From positions 100,078 to 164,077 of the forward strand of contig DCUJ01000007.1 in assembly GCA_002328495.1 (NCBI GenBank): DNA of 64,000 nucleotides, read 5' to 3'. The DNA is from Sulfurospirillum sp. UBA2217. GTDB taxonomy: Bacteria > Campylobacterota > Campylobacteria > Campylobacterales > Sulfurospirillaceae. This document shows, in pieces, positions 1-9,181 of the stretch (positions are counted from its first letter, which is position 1; every line of letters starts with the position of its first letter). The notes below the pieces were generated by a model. That model was given only the letters and a program-made list of their open reading frames with translations. It searched no databases and was not told the origin of the DNA. Both the position numbers and the translations under genes were made by a program.

Positions 1-734
1 ATATAGCCTTGAAAATCTGCCACACGTTTGGCTTTTTCAGCCTCTTGTCCCATTGAAACCCATGTATCCGTTGTGACAACACTTGCTCCAGAAATTGCCT
101 CTTTGGGGTCATTGCCAATTTTGATGAGCGCACCGCTTTGTTGTGCAAAAGAGCGTGCATCGTCTAAAATGGCACTATCTACTTCATAACCCTTAGGCGT
201 TGCAATGCGAAGTTCAAAGCCTAGTTTTGATGCCATCATGAGCCATGAATGCGTCATGTTGTTGCCATCACCCACATACGCCACAATCGGGTTTTTATCT
301 TTGCCATACTCGACCATCGTCATGTAATCCGCCATCAACTGTACAGGATGGTAGCTATCGCTCAAACCACTAATGACAGGTACACGTGAATACGCCGCAA
401 ACTCTTCAAGTGTACTTTGTGCGAAGGTTCGTATCATGACCATATCCACCATACGGCTAATGACACGTGCGGTGTCTTTCATGGGTTCGCCACGTCCTAG
501 TTGTAAATCGTTCGAGGATAAAAAGAGCCCTTTGCCTCCGAGCTGATGAATCCCTACTTCAAAACTCACCCGTGTACGTGTTGAGCTTTTTTCAAAAATC
601 ATTCCTAGCGTTTGGTTTTTTAAATAAGGTTTGAGTTTACCTTTTTTGGTCTGTTTCTTAATTTTAAGTGCCAAATCAATCATCTCTAAAATTTCATCTT
701 TGCTAAAATCTTTCAGGGTTAAAAAATGTCGCAT
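1..734 (-). CDS. argF: Ornithine carbamoyltransferase, 3' end outside window
   Basis: Cytoplasmic enzyme of arginine synthesis that transfers the carbamoyl group from carbamoyl phosphate to ornithine, giving citrulline. Reading the minus strand from ATG at 734 gives 244 codons without a stop. They contain the carbamoyl-phosphate loop SSTRTR at residues 50-55 and HPVQ at 129-132, both diagnostic of the family, followed by the VAYVGDGNNMTHS segment of the second domain. The gene runs off the left edge, so the ornithine-binding HCLP region is not seen. The start lies 2 bp after the hemB stop, so the two are probably co-transcribed with hemB first. ArgF is preferred over aspartate carbamoyltransferase because of the HPVQ context and the DGNNMTHS segment. 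Confidence 0.93.
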   Translation of the reverse strand, partial: MRHFLTLKDFSKDEILEMIDLALKIKKQTKKGKLKPYLKNQTLGMIFEKSSTRTRVSFEVGIHQLGGKGLFLSSNDLQLGRGEPMKDTARVISRMVDMVMIRTFAQSTLEEFAAYSRVPVISGLSDSYHPVQLMADYMTMVEYGKDKNPIVAYVGDGNNMTHSWLMMASKLGFELRIATPKGYEVDSAILDDARSFAQQSGALIKIGNDPKEAISGASVVTTDTWVSMGQEAEKAKRVADFQGY

Positions 735-736
735 CC

Positions 737-1711
737 TTATTTCCTTTTTAAAATTTCTGCTACTTCTTTTGCGTGATAACTGATGATAATATCCGCACCT
801 GCTCGCTTAAACGCCAACATCGTCTCCATCATCACACGCTCATAATCAATCACACCCGCACGCCCAGCAGCTTTTAACATCGCATACTCACCGCTGACAT
901 TGTAAATTGCCAGAGGGGTCGAGGTGGCATTACGCACATCACGGATGATGTCCAAGTACGCAAGGGCGGGTTTGACCATCAAAATATCCGCACCTTGCAT
1001 CTCATCTTCCACCGACTCAGCAATGGCTTCTCTGCGATTGGCTGGGTCCATTTGGTAGGTTTTTCTATCACCAAAAGAAGGGGCGGACTCTGCCACATCA
1101 CGAAACGGACCATAATAGGCACTGGCAAATTTGGTTGAGTAACTCATAATCGGTAAATTAATAAATCCTTCGCTATCAAGGGCTTCGCGCAACGCTTCTA
1201 TCATCCCGTCCATCATACCGCTTGGTGCTATCATGTCCACACCTGAACGAGCGTGAACAAGAGCTTGCTTCGCCAAAATCTCCAACGTTGCATCGTTATT
1301 GACACTTTCATGTTCCATATCCAAAATGCCACAATGACCATGGTCGGTAAATTCGCAAAAACACAAATCAGTCACAACAAACATCGTTGGGTAACTTTTT
1401 TTAATCGCTTTGACCGCCGTTGCAATAATGCCATGCTCACACAACGCATCGCTTCCTACGCTGTCTTTGACTTCAGGAATGCCAAATAAGATAATGGAGT
1501 TAATTCCAAGTGCTTGTAAACTTCCACACTCTTTTAAAATCTCATCCAAACTCATTTGATACACACCAGGCATTGAGCTAATCTCTTTTTTAATGCCCTC
1601 TCCACTTTTCACAAATAACGGATAGATAAAATCATCCATACTAAGAGTCGTTTCGCGTACCAATGAGCGAAGGGTTGCGTTCATGCGCAGTCGTCTAAAT
1701 CTTTTAAACAT
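737..1711 (-). CDS. hemB: Delta-aminolevulinic acid dehydratase (porphobilinogen synthase)
   Basis: Condenses two 5-aminolevulinate molecules to porphobilinogen in haem synthesis, in the cytoplasm. The protein is 324 residues, the usual family length. It has the metal-site cysteines in DLCFCEFTDHGHC (Cys117, Cys119, Cys127) and the two active-site lysines in YSTKFASAYYGPF (Lys194) and MVKPALAYLD (Lys247). The three-cysteine site indicates the zinc-dependent type. An upstream GATAAGG can serve as ribosome binding site for the ATG at 1711. It is the first gene of a probable hemB-argF unit and divergent from ribA, with 72 bases between them that must hold both promoters. Confidence 0.97.
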   Translation of the reverse strand: MFKRFRRLRMNATLRSLVRETTLSMDDFIYPLFVKSGEGIKKEISSMPGVYQMSLDEILKECGSLQALGINSIILFGIPEVKDSVGSDALCEHGIIATAVKAIKKSYPTMFVVTDLCFCEFTDHGHCGILDMEHESVNNDATLEILAKQALVHARSGVDMIAPSGMMDGMIEALREALDSEGFINLPIMSYSTKFASAYYGPFRDVAESAPSFGDRKTYQMDPANRREAIAESVEDEMQGADILMVKPALAYLDIIRDVRNATSTPLAIYNVSGEYAMLKAAGRAGVIDYERVMMETMLAFKRAGADIIISYHAKEVAEILKRK

Positions 1712-1783
1712 TCTTTTGCCTTATCTTTGTTAAAATAACTTTTTTAAAAGTATCGATTTTACCATAACTGGAACTAAAACAAG

Positions 1784-2347
1784 ATGAAAATAGAGATTTC
1801 AGAGGTTGCAAACCTCCCCTCACGCTTTGGAACATTTAAAATTCAATCATTTAAAGAGGGTATAAAAGAGCATTTAGTCATCTTCAAAGAGCCTTACCAT
1901 GCCAACCCACTTGTGCGCATTCATAGCGAATGTTTAACGGGTGACACCATGGGAAGTTTAAAATGCGACTGCCGTGACCAACTTGAATACGCGCTAAAAC
2001 TCATCGAAAAAGAGGGGGGCATGGTGATTTATTTACGTCAAGAAGGACGTAATATAGGGCTTTTAAACAAAGTCAATGCCTATGCACTTCAAGATAAAGG
2101 CTTTGATACCATTGAAGCCAATCATCAATTAGGCTTTAAAGCCGATGAGCGCACCTACGAAATCGTTGTCTTTATCTTAAAACACTTTGGCATAAATGCT
2201 ATTAAACTGTTAACCAACAATCCACGAAAACTAGAGAGCCTCAAAGGCATCGACATCACGGAACGTGTTCCCGTTGTCATTGAGGCAAATGCCTTTAACG
2301 AAAACTATCTCAAAACAAAAAAAGAGCAGATGGGTCATCTGTTTTAA
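1784..2347 (+). CDS. ribA: GTP cyclohydrolase II
   Basis: Opens the imidazole ring of GTP in the first step of riboflavin synthesis. The 187-residue protein has the zinc ligands Cys50, Cys61 and Cys63 in SECLTGDTMGSLKCDC, and the LRQEGRNIGL segment of the active site. It is the stand-alone form, not fused to a RibB domain, and has the normal length for that form. The start is followed directly by the conserved N-terminal strand, so ATG 1784 is preferred, although the ribosome binding site is weak. mscL follows after 10 bp and is probably co-transcribed. Confidence 0.95.
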   Translation: MKIEISEVANLPSRFGTFKIQSFKEGIKEHLVIFKEPYHANPLVRIHSECLTGDTMGSLKCDCRDQLEYALKLIEKEGGMVIYLRQEGRNIGLLNKVNAYALQDKGFDTIEANHQLGFKADERTYEIVVFILKHFGINAIKLLTNNPRKLESLKGIDITERVPVVIEANAFNENYLKTKKEQMGHLF

Positions 2348-2357
2348 GGAGTACATC

Positions 2358-2786
2358 ATGTTAAAAGAGTTCAAAAATTTCCTTATCAAAGGCAATGTCG
2401 TTGATATGGCGGTGGGTTTTATCTTTGGTGCAGCTTTTGCCACGGTGGTTAAATCATTGGTGACCAACATCATCATGCCTCCTGTGGGTTTACTTTTAGG
2501 CAATGTTGATTTCTCTTCTTTGTTCATTCCCCTTGATGGTAAAACCTATGTTTCACTCTCCGATTTGGATAAAGCAGGGGCTCCTGCTATCAAACTGGGT
2601 GTCTTTTTTAACGATATGGTCTCGTTTATTATTTTAGGATTTGTGATGTTTATGATGATTAAGGGGTACAGCAAATTGATGCCAAAACCTGTACCAGAAG
2701 CTAAAACCAAAGGGTGCGAAGAGTGTGGCATGGAAATTCCCATCGTGGCGAAGAAGTGCCCGTATTGCCACCACGTGCAAGCTTAG
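2358..2786 (+). CDS. mscL: Large-conductance mechanosensitive channel with C-terminal zinc-ribbon-like tail
   Basis: Inner-membrane channel that opens under membrane tension to release solutes in osmotic downshock. The ATG at 2358 follows AAGGAG at good spacing and starts MLKEFKNFLIKGNVVDMAVG, the conserved N-terminus; an earlier in-frame start inside ribA is rejected. The 142 residues contain TM1 (about 15-45), a short periplasmic loop and TM2 (about 84-104). In place of the usual amphipathic C-terminal helix there is a cysteine-rich tail with C120-x2-C123 and C134-x2-C137, which looks like a small zinc ribbon. Such tails occur in some MscL proteins; whether this one binds metal is inference. 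Confidence 0.93.
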   Translation: MLKEFKNFLIKGNVVDMAVGFIFGAAFATVVKSLVTNIIMPPVGLLLGNVDFSSLFIPLDGKTYVSLSDLDKAGAPAIKLGVFFNDMVSFIILGFVMFMMIKGYSKLMPKPVPEAKTKGCEECGMEIPIVAKKCPYCHHVQA

Positions 2787-2817
2787 TTTTCTTTACATGT
2801 AAGTAAAAAGGAGTTTT

Positions 2818-5800
2818 GTGTATTGGTTTAAGAAGACGTTTTATGTTTGTCTAACACTTATCACGCTTCACACCTTTACGTATGCTCAAGACGATACCAT
2901 AAAAAACATCTCTTTACCCCTTGTGCGCATAGGTGTTCTTGCCTTTAGACCCAAAGCTCAAACACTGGATCAATGGCGCCCGCTTGGGGATGTGTTAAAT
3001 CAAGCCATACCTACCCATCATTTTGTGGTTGAAGCACTTACCTACCCTGAGATGAATGATGCGATGACACGCAAACAGCTGGATTTTGTATTGACCAATT
3101 CGGGGCATTATGTTCTTCTTAAAAGACGTTTTAGTCTCTCATCGCCTCTTGCCACGCTTGCGGTAGATGAGAGCAACCACAAAGTCACCTCGTTTGGCGG
3201 TGTTATTTTTACAAAAGCTGACCATAAAACCATCCATACACTCAGTGACATTAAAGGTAAAACCATTGCTGTTAGTGATGATAAATCTTTGGGTGGCTTT
3301 CAAATGCAAGCGTATGAACTCTTTCATGCAGGAGTACATTTACCCAAAGATGCACGCATTTCCATCACGGGAATGCCTCACGACAATGTCATTAAAATGG
3401 TGCAAAACAACCGTGCCGATGTGGGCTTTGTGCGTACGGGGGTGCTTGAAAAAATGCACAAAGAAGGGATGCTTAACCTCAAAGACTTTCGCATCATCAA
3501 CGCACAAAATGAACCTTTTTTCCCCGTAGCACGCTCTACTAGACTCTATCCAGAATGGCCTCTTGCGACTTTACCGCACATCGATGAACAACTCTCACGC
3601 GCTGTGCTCTCAACACTTTTTCGCATCGAAGACAACGGACCTCTAGCCCAACTCATGCACATTTATGGGTTTAATATTCCCGCAAATTATGACGTAGTTA
3701 GAGAGATGTTACAAGAGCTTCGCTTTCCTCCTTATGAAGACAGACCGTTGTTTGATATCAACGATGTTTTGTTTCACTACCGATGGCTTTTTGTCTTTCT
3801 TGCCTTTGGGGGTGTCCTCTCTTTATCGGCAATTTTAGTGTATGTGTGGGGCAAAAATAAAGATTTAAAACGGAGTAAAGCCTTGTTTGAAGAGCTCTCT
3901 TCTCAAACACGCACGATGCATTGGGAGGTTACATGTAAAGGTTTGTACACCTACGTCAGTCCCAATGTCAAAGAACTCTTAGGCTATGAGGTTTCTGAGG
4001 TGGTGAATCAGCTCTATTTTTACGACTTGCGACCACATGAAGACCGTTTAGCACTCAAGGAGAGAGTATTTAAGATTTTTCACACCCAAAAGTCTTATGA
4101 AAATATAGAAGGTCGCATTGTCAATAAAACGGGAGAAGTCTTTTGGATTTTAACCTATGGATTCCCTGTCTTTAACCCTGATGGCAGTTTAAAAGGGTAC
4201 CGAGGTAGCAACACCGATATCACGAAAGAGAAACTGGCTACCGATGCACTCAAAGAGAGTGAAGCACGCTTTAAAGCCTTGCATAACGCATCCTTTGGAG
4301 GTATTGTGTTGCATGACCAAGGACTTATTCTTGAGTGCAACGAAGGGCTTTCCCGTATGTCTGGCTACGACAATGCCACACTCATCGGGATGAATGGCTT
4401 AGAGCTCATCGCGCCAAGTGAGCGTGAACGTGTGCTGGATCGCATCCGCTCCAATGAAGAAAAACCCTACGAATCTTTGGCATTGCACAAAGATGGCACA
4501 CAGTTCCCCATTCGTTTGGAAGCGCGCATGGTTCCTTACCAAGGGCACATGGTGCGTGTAACGGAGTTTCGAGATATTAGGGAAGAAAAGAAAGCGCAAG
4601 AAAAATTAGCCCTAGCAGCCAGTGTCTTCACCTCCGCACGCGAAGGAATTTTAATCACCGACAACACTGGCATCATCATCGATGTGAATGACTCGTTTAC
4701 CCGCATATCGGGCTACTCCAAAGAAGAGGCGATTGGTCAAACACCCCATCTGTTATACTCTGGTCACCACGATAAAGCGTTTTATGCCTCCATGTGGCAT
4801 GACCTTACATGTAAAGACCATTGGTACGGTGAAATTTGGAACCGTCGCAAAAACGGTGAGATTTACCCTGAGATGCTCACTATCACCGCCTTACGCTCTA
4901 AAGAAGGTGAAACCAAGCACTACGTAGCACTTTTTTCGGATATTAGTGCCATTAAAGAGCATCAACGACAACTCGAACACATTGCCAACCATGATGCACT
5001 CACGGGTCTTCCTAACCGCCTTTTACTGGCAGACCGTTTACACCAAGGAATGGTGCAAACTAAACGTCGCGGGGAAAAACTGGTCTTGGCGTATCTTGAT
5101 TTGGATGGATTTAAAGCCATCAACGATACCTATGGACATGAAGTCGGCGACCAACTGCTCATAGCCCTTGCCAAACAGATGAAAAAAGCCTTAAGAGAAG
5201 GCGATACATTAGCGCGTTTGGGTGGAGATGAATTTGTCGCCGTACTAAGCGATGTCAAATCCATTGAGCAAAGCCTACGCATGCTTACCCGCTTACTCGA
5301 AGCCACTTCCAAGCCCATTGCTCTTGAAAATTTTATCCTCAATGTCTCTGCCAGTCTTGGGGTGACATTTTACCCACAAAACAACGACATTGAAGCCGAT
5401 GGTCTCTTGCGGCAAGCCGACCAAGCCATGTACCAAGCCAAACTCTCGGGCAAAAACCGTTACCATATTTTTGACCCTTCTCACGATGAAACCCTCCGCT
5501 CTCACCATGAGAGTTTAGAACACATCCGTTTAGCCCTTTACCGTGAAGAGTTTGTCCTCTACTATCAACCCAAAGTCAATATGCGAACGGGTGAACTCAT
5601 CGGTGTGGAAGCCCTCATTCGGTGGATGCATCCCAGTGAAGGCCTTTTAGCACCTGCTGCTTTTTTACCGATTATCGAAGACCATCCGTTGATTGTAGAG
5701 GTGGGAGAGTGGGTGATCAAAACGGCTCTCAATCAAATCGAAGCGTGGAAAGAAGAGGGTCATTTGATTGGTATTAGTGTCAATCTCAGTGCACGACAAT

Positions 5801-6297
5801 TACAAGATGGTGATTTTATTGCGCGCTTACATGCCCTTTTGGAACTGCATCCAAACCTTCATCCTTCGTTATTGGATCTTGAAATTTTAGAAACCAGTGC
5901 GCTAGAAGATCTCGAACATGTCTCATCATTGATTCAAGAGTGCCGTGAAATGGGTGTTTCGTTTTCTTTAGATGATTTTGGTACGGGCTACTCTTCACTA
6001 ACCTATCTCAAACAACTTCCCGTCAAAATGTTAAAAATCGACCAAAGCTTTGTTCGAGATATGCTAGATGACGCCAATGACTTGGCTATTTTAGAAGGGG
6101 TCATTGGACTGGCAAATGCCTTTCATAAAGAGGTGATTGCTGAGGGTGTTGAGAGCATCGCACATGGACGGGCATTACTGAATCTTAACTGTGAACTTGC
6201 CCAAGGCTATGGTATCGCTCACCCGATGCCTGCTCATCAAATGCTTAAGTGGCTCTCTTCATGGAAGCCTGATGCCTCATGGCTTTCTGGAGCGTAA
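2818..6297 (+). CDS. PhnD-type periplasmic sensor with PAS, GGDEF and EAL domains
   Basis: Membrane sensor expected to control cyclic-di-GMP, 1159 residues. Order: signal peptide (about 1-23), a periplasmic-binding domain resembling PhnD phosphonate/phosphate-binding proteins (about 30-300), one membrane helix (about 325-345), three PAS domains (about 358-720), GGDEF (about 725-885) and EAL (about 895-1150). The cyclase motif GGDEF is intact at 802-806 and EAL is intact at 931-933 within GVEALIRW; DDFGTGYSSL of the EAL domain is also present. Both activities are therefore possible. The start is GTG at 2818, 4 bp after AAAGGAG. The last 21 bp overlap the 3' end of the next, convergent gene. 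The ligand is unknown. Two TTACATGTAA copies lie inside it and one just upstream. Confidence 0.9.
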   Translation: MYWFKKTFYVCLTLITLHTFTYAQDDTIKNISLPLVRIGVLAFRPKAQTLDQWRPLGDVLNQAIPTHHFVVEALTYPEMNDAMTRKQLDFVLTNSGHYVLLKRRFSLSSPLATLAVDESNHKVTSFGGVIFTKADHKTIHTLSDIKGKTIAVSDDKSLGGFQMQAYELFHAGVHLPKDARISITGMPHDNVIKMVQNNRADVGFVRTGVLEKMHKEGMLNLKDFRIINAQNEPFFPVARSTRLYPEWPLATLPHIDEQLSRAVLSTLFRIEDNGPLAQLMHIYGFNIPANYDVVREMLQELRFPPYEDRPLFDINDVLFHYRWLFVFLAFGGVLSLSAILVYVWGKNKDLKRSKALFEELSSQTRTMHWEVTCKGLYTYVSPNVKELLGYEVSEVVNQLYFYDLRPHEDRLALKERVFKIFHTQKSYENIEGRIVNKTGEVFWILTYGFPVFNPDGSLKGYRGSNTDITKEKLATDALKESEARFKALHNASFGGIVLHDQGLILECNEGLSRMSGYDNATLIGMNGLELIAPSERERVLDRIRSNEEKPYESLALHKDGTQFPIRLEARMVPYQGHMVRVTEFRDIREEKKAQEKLALAASVFTSAREGILITDNTGIIIDVNDSFTRISGYSKEEAIGQTPHLLYSGHHDKAFYASMWHDLTCKDHWYGEIWNRRKNGEIYPEMLTITALRSKEGETKHYVALFSDISAIKEHQRQLEHIANHDALTGLPNRLLLADRLHQGMVQTKRRGEKLVLAYLDLDGFKAINDTYGHEVGDQLLIALAKQMKKALREGDTLARLGGDEFVAVLSDVKSIEQSLRMLTRLLEATSKPIALENFILNVSASLGVTFYPQNNDIEADGLLRQADQAMYQAKLSGKNRYHIFDPSHDETLRSHHESLEHIRLALYREEFVLYYQPKVNMRTGELIGVEALIRWMHPSEGLLAPAAFLPIIEDHPLIVEVGEWVIKTALNQIEAWKEEGHLIGISVNLSARQLQDGDFIARLHALLELHPNLHPSLLDLEILETSALEDLEHVSSLIQECREMGVSFSLDDFGTGYSSLTYLKQLPVKMLKIDQSFVRDMLDDANDLAILEGVIGLANAFHKEVIAEGVESIAHGRALLNLNCELAQGYGIAHPMPAHQMLKWLSSWKPDASWLSGA

Positions 6298-9075
6298 AAA
6301 TACCTCTGCTTGCAACGCTGGTAAGGGTCTACTGAAGTAATACCCTTGTCCTGTTTGACATCCTGAAACTTTTAAAAATGCCAGTTGTTCTTCGGTTTCA
6401 ATGCCCTCCGCTAAAGATTCCATGCGCATACTACGTGAAAGTCCAATAACCGCTTCGGCAATAACGCACGCATCGCTATCATGTGGCAAATCACGCACAA
6501 AACTTTGATCTACTTTCAAAATATCCACAGGCATTTGGCGCAAATACGACAACGAAGAGTATCCTGTACCAAAATCATCAATGGCAAGCTTCACACCTAG
6601 TGCATCAAGCGCATTTAGCTCTTCAATCCACTGTTCTGGATTTTTCATCAACGAAGACTCAGTCACTTCCAATTCCAAATTGTGCGCTTCAAGTGTTGTT
6701 TTCTCTAAAATAGCACTCACCGTCTGTGCAAAATTGCCATTATCAAGCTGAACGCCAGAGACATTGACCGCCATGACCCCATCAAAAAGGGCTTCGTGTT
6801 TCCATGCCATCATTTGCGCACACGCTGTGTGCAAAATCCATTCACCCAAAGGAATAATAAGCCTACTCTCCTCAGCTGCTGGGATAAATTCCGCAGGAGA
6901 GACAAAGCCTAAGAGTGGATGATGCCATCGTACCAAGGCTTCAAATCCCACAATGGCACCACTTTGAAGGCTGATTTGGGGTTGATAATAGAGTTCAAAC
7001 TGCTCTTGCACAATAGCATCTCTTAGGTGATTGATAATTTTCATCTTATGAAACATCGCTTCACTTAGGGTATTGGTATAAAACTGATAATTATTTCTAC
7101 CCGAATCCTTCGCGCGACTCATCGCTGCATCCGCAAATTTAATCAAATCTTCCGCCTGTGTTGCATCTTCTGGGTACAAACTGATACCCACACTCGCACC
7201 GATGACATGGCTTTCACCTTCAATCACAAAAGGCTTTTTCAAACTTTCCAATAAAGCATCGCACAAAATCGCCACATCGGAGGGTTGCTTAAAGCCTTCA
7301 CTTAAAAGTACAAATTCATCCGCTCCAAACCGTGCCAACATTGCATCTTTGTTTACCAATGCACTAAGACGTGAGGCGACTTCTTGTAACATCGCATCGC
7401 CCACGCTGTGCCCATACGCATCGTTGATGTATTTAAAATTATCCAAATCAATGAACAAAATTGCCAGTTTTTTTTGAGGCTCATTTCGCCCTTCATCCAA
7501 CTGTTCTTCGATTTTTCGGGTAAGCAAAAGACGATTAGGGAGGTCTGTTAGGCTGTCATGGTTCAGAAGATACTCAATTTTTGTAGCCAACTCTCGCTCA
7601 TCGGTAATGTCACGCACCGTACCAATGGAGCGAACAGGCGTCCCATCAATCGCATATTCTGTTTTGCCACGTTCATGAACGTATTTTGTACGCCCATTAA
7701 TCAAGAGTTTGTGTATTATCTCATACGGTTGTTTCGTCTGCAAAGAGTGCATGTACGTAGCGTCCACACGTGCTCTGTCGTCTGGATGAACCGCCTTTAA
7801 AAATGTTTCATACGAAGGGGTAAAGCGTTTTGGGTCTATCTCAAAAATATGAAAAACCTCATCCGACCACACCAAGCTATTTGAGCTTAAATTCAACTGC
7901 CAACTGCCAATTTTGGCGATTTCTTGAGACTCTCGCAACAAACGCTCACTCTCTTCTAAGGCAATTTTAGCCGCTTTGCGCTTGGAGACATCTTCCACAA
8001 ATCCTACGACCATTTCCGTACCATCGTTGATGACATAGTTGGTGTAAATCTCTACAGGATAGACTTCACCCGTTTTTTTGCGGTGCAAGGACTCAAAATG
8101 ACTCACGCGCATTGCCTTATGCCGCTCCCATTGCGTATGCCACACATCATCGTTCATCAACGCATCAATCTGTGCAATGCGAAGATGCACAATCTCCTCA
8201 AAAGTATAGCCCAAAGAGAAGCACGCACTGTGATTGGCGTAGATGATGAAGCCCTGCGCATTAATCCAAAAAATACCTAATGTGGCTTGATCCATACAGT
8301 GTTGCGTCAAGTGCAACTTTTTTTCTATCGCTTTACGCTCTGTGATATCCCGTGCAATTCCAATGACCCCAATGGTCTGCTTCTCTTCATTGCGCATTGC
8401 AAATTTGAGAGTTTCACACAACTCCTTGTGCCCATCGGCAAAACTTAGCCACTCTTCGTTTGCCAAAGGGGTGCGACTTGCCATGGCATCAAGATCCTTC
8501 TCCCTAAAAAAATCAGCCGCTTCTTTGTCAAAAAAATCGTAATCGCTCCGACCTAAGATATCGGCTTCTTTGTAGCCTAAAAGTGCTTCTAAGCGTTCAT
8601 TGGTCGCGATAAACACTCCATCCAAATCTTTTGCCCAAACAATGTCTGGCAAATGACGCACGATGTTTTCCATCAGCATCGAGGTTTGGCTCAAGCGTTC
8701 CTTCGTAAGGTATAAATCCGTCAAATCATGAATCAGCGCAATCCCATTTTTAAAGCCTCCATGGCTGTCGCGCTCCACAAAAAAGAGCCCGTAAATAAAC
8801 GATGTTTTGCCACCCGTTACAGAGATGTAATTGCCATAAAAGGTGGATTGAACCCCCTTTATAGCATTTGTAACCGCCTCTTTAATGCGTTCATCAGGAA
8901 GTTGTGTCAGCATATTCAGCCCAATAAGCTTCTCATACGAGGAGTCTACAATGTTCACCAAACAGTCATTACACTCGGTAATAATACCCTCTTCATTAAA
9001 GACAATCATTCCCAACAAAGAGTGTTTAAAGAGCGTTTGGTAGATGGTTTGATTGGGTAAATGATTGTATGGCAT
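6277..9075 (-). CDS. Multi-PAS protein with degenerate GGDEF and intact EAL domain
   Basis: Probable soluble cyclic-di-GMP phosphodiesterase, 932 residues. The N-terminal 500 residues hold about four PAS repeats (starting near 10, 130, 260 and 385). A GGDEF-type domain follows at about 505-665 and an EAL domain at about 675-925. The cyclase signature reads GADEF at 584-588, so its second glycine is replaced and synthesis is doubtful; such domains often bind GTP and tune the neighbour. EAL is intact at 712-714 (GFEALVRW), as is DDFGTGYSSL. No membrane segment is evident, so the signal is probably intracellular, for example redox or a small ligand sensed by PAS. A strong AGGAGG lies 7 bp before ATG 9075. 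The 3' end overlaps the preceding gene tail to tail. Confidence 0.88.
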   Translation of the reverse strand: MPYNHLPNQTIYQTLFKHSLLGMIVFNEEGIITECNDCLVNIVDSSYEKLIGLNMLTQLPDERIKEAVTNAIKGVQSTFYGNYISVTGGKTSFIYGLFFVERDSHGGFKNGIALIHDLTDLYLTKERLSQTSMLMENIVRHLPDIVWAKDLDGVFIATNERLEALLGYKEADILGRSDYDFFDKEAADFFREKDLDAMASRTPLANEEWLSFADGHKELCETLKFAMRNEEKQTIGVIGIARDITERKAIEKKLHLTQHCMDQATLGIFWINAQGFIIYANHSACFSLGYTFEEIVHLRIAQIDALMNDDVWHTQWERHKAMRVSHFESLHRKKTGEVYPVEIYTNYVINDGTEMVVGFVEDVSKRKAAKIALEESERLLRESQEIAKIGSWQLNLSSNSLVWSDEVFHIFEIDPKRFTPSYETFLKAVHPDDRARVDATYMHSLQTKQPYEIIHKLLINGRTKYVHERGKTEYAIDGTPVRSIGTVRDITDERELATKIEYLLNHDSLTDLPNRLLLTRKIEEQLDEGRNEPQKKLAILFIDLDNFKYINDAYGHSVGDAMLQEVASRLSALVNKDAMLARFGADEFVLLSEGFKQPSDVAILCDALLESLKKPFVIEGESHVIGASVGISLYPEDATQAEDLIKFADAAMSRAKDSGRNNYQFYTNTLSEAMFHKMKIINHLRDAIVQEQFELYYQPQISLQSGAIVGFEALVRWHHPLLGFVSPAEFIPAAEESRLIIPLGEWILHTACAQMMAWKHEALFDGVMAVNVSGVQLDNGNFAQTVSAILEKTTLEAHNLELEVTESSLMKNPEQWIEELNALDALGVKLAIDDFGTGYSSLSYLRQMPVDILKVDQSFVRDLPHDSDACVIAEAVIGLSRSMRMESLAEGIETEEQLAFLKVSGCQTGQGYYFSRPLPALQAEVFLRSRKP

Positions 9076-9104
9076 AACACATCCTCCTCTTTATTCTTAA
9101 CACT

Positions 9105-9146
9105 TATAATAGTATTCTTGTACTTAGCATTTACTTGTGCTACAAT
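9105..9146 (+). promoter_or_regulatory. Candidate -10 elements upstream of the REC-PAS-PilZ-like gene
   Basis: A consensus TATAAT lies at 9105-9110 and a second candidate TACAAT at 9141-9146. Both are in the 106-bp region between two divergent signalling genes and upstream of ATG 9182. No clear -35 is seen, as is common for the housekeeping sigma factor of Campylobacterota. Which of the two is used cannot be told from sequence. Confidence 0.4.
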
Positions 9147-9181
9147 CTCAAAAGAGCTTTACATGTAAGGATTTTTTGGAC

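Noticed and set aside
1253..1489. Plus-strand frame of 78 codons opposite hemB
   Set aside because: It is antisense to a certain gene and has no recognisable domain or start signal.
9137..9181. Earlier start of the REC-PAS-PilZ-like gene
   Set aside because: No ribosome binding site, and the added residues translate a copy of the dispersed palindrome; ATG 9182 precedes the receiver domain at normal distance.
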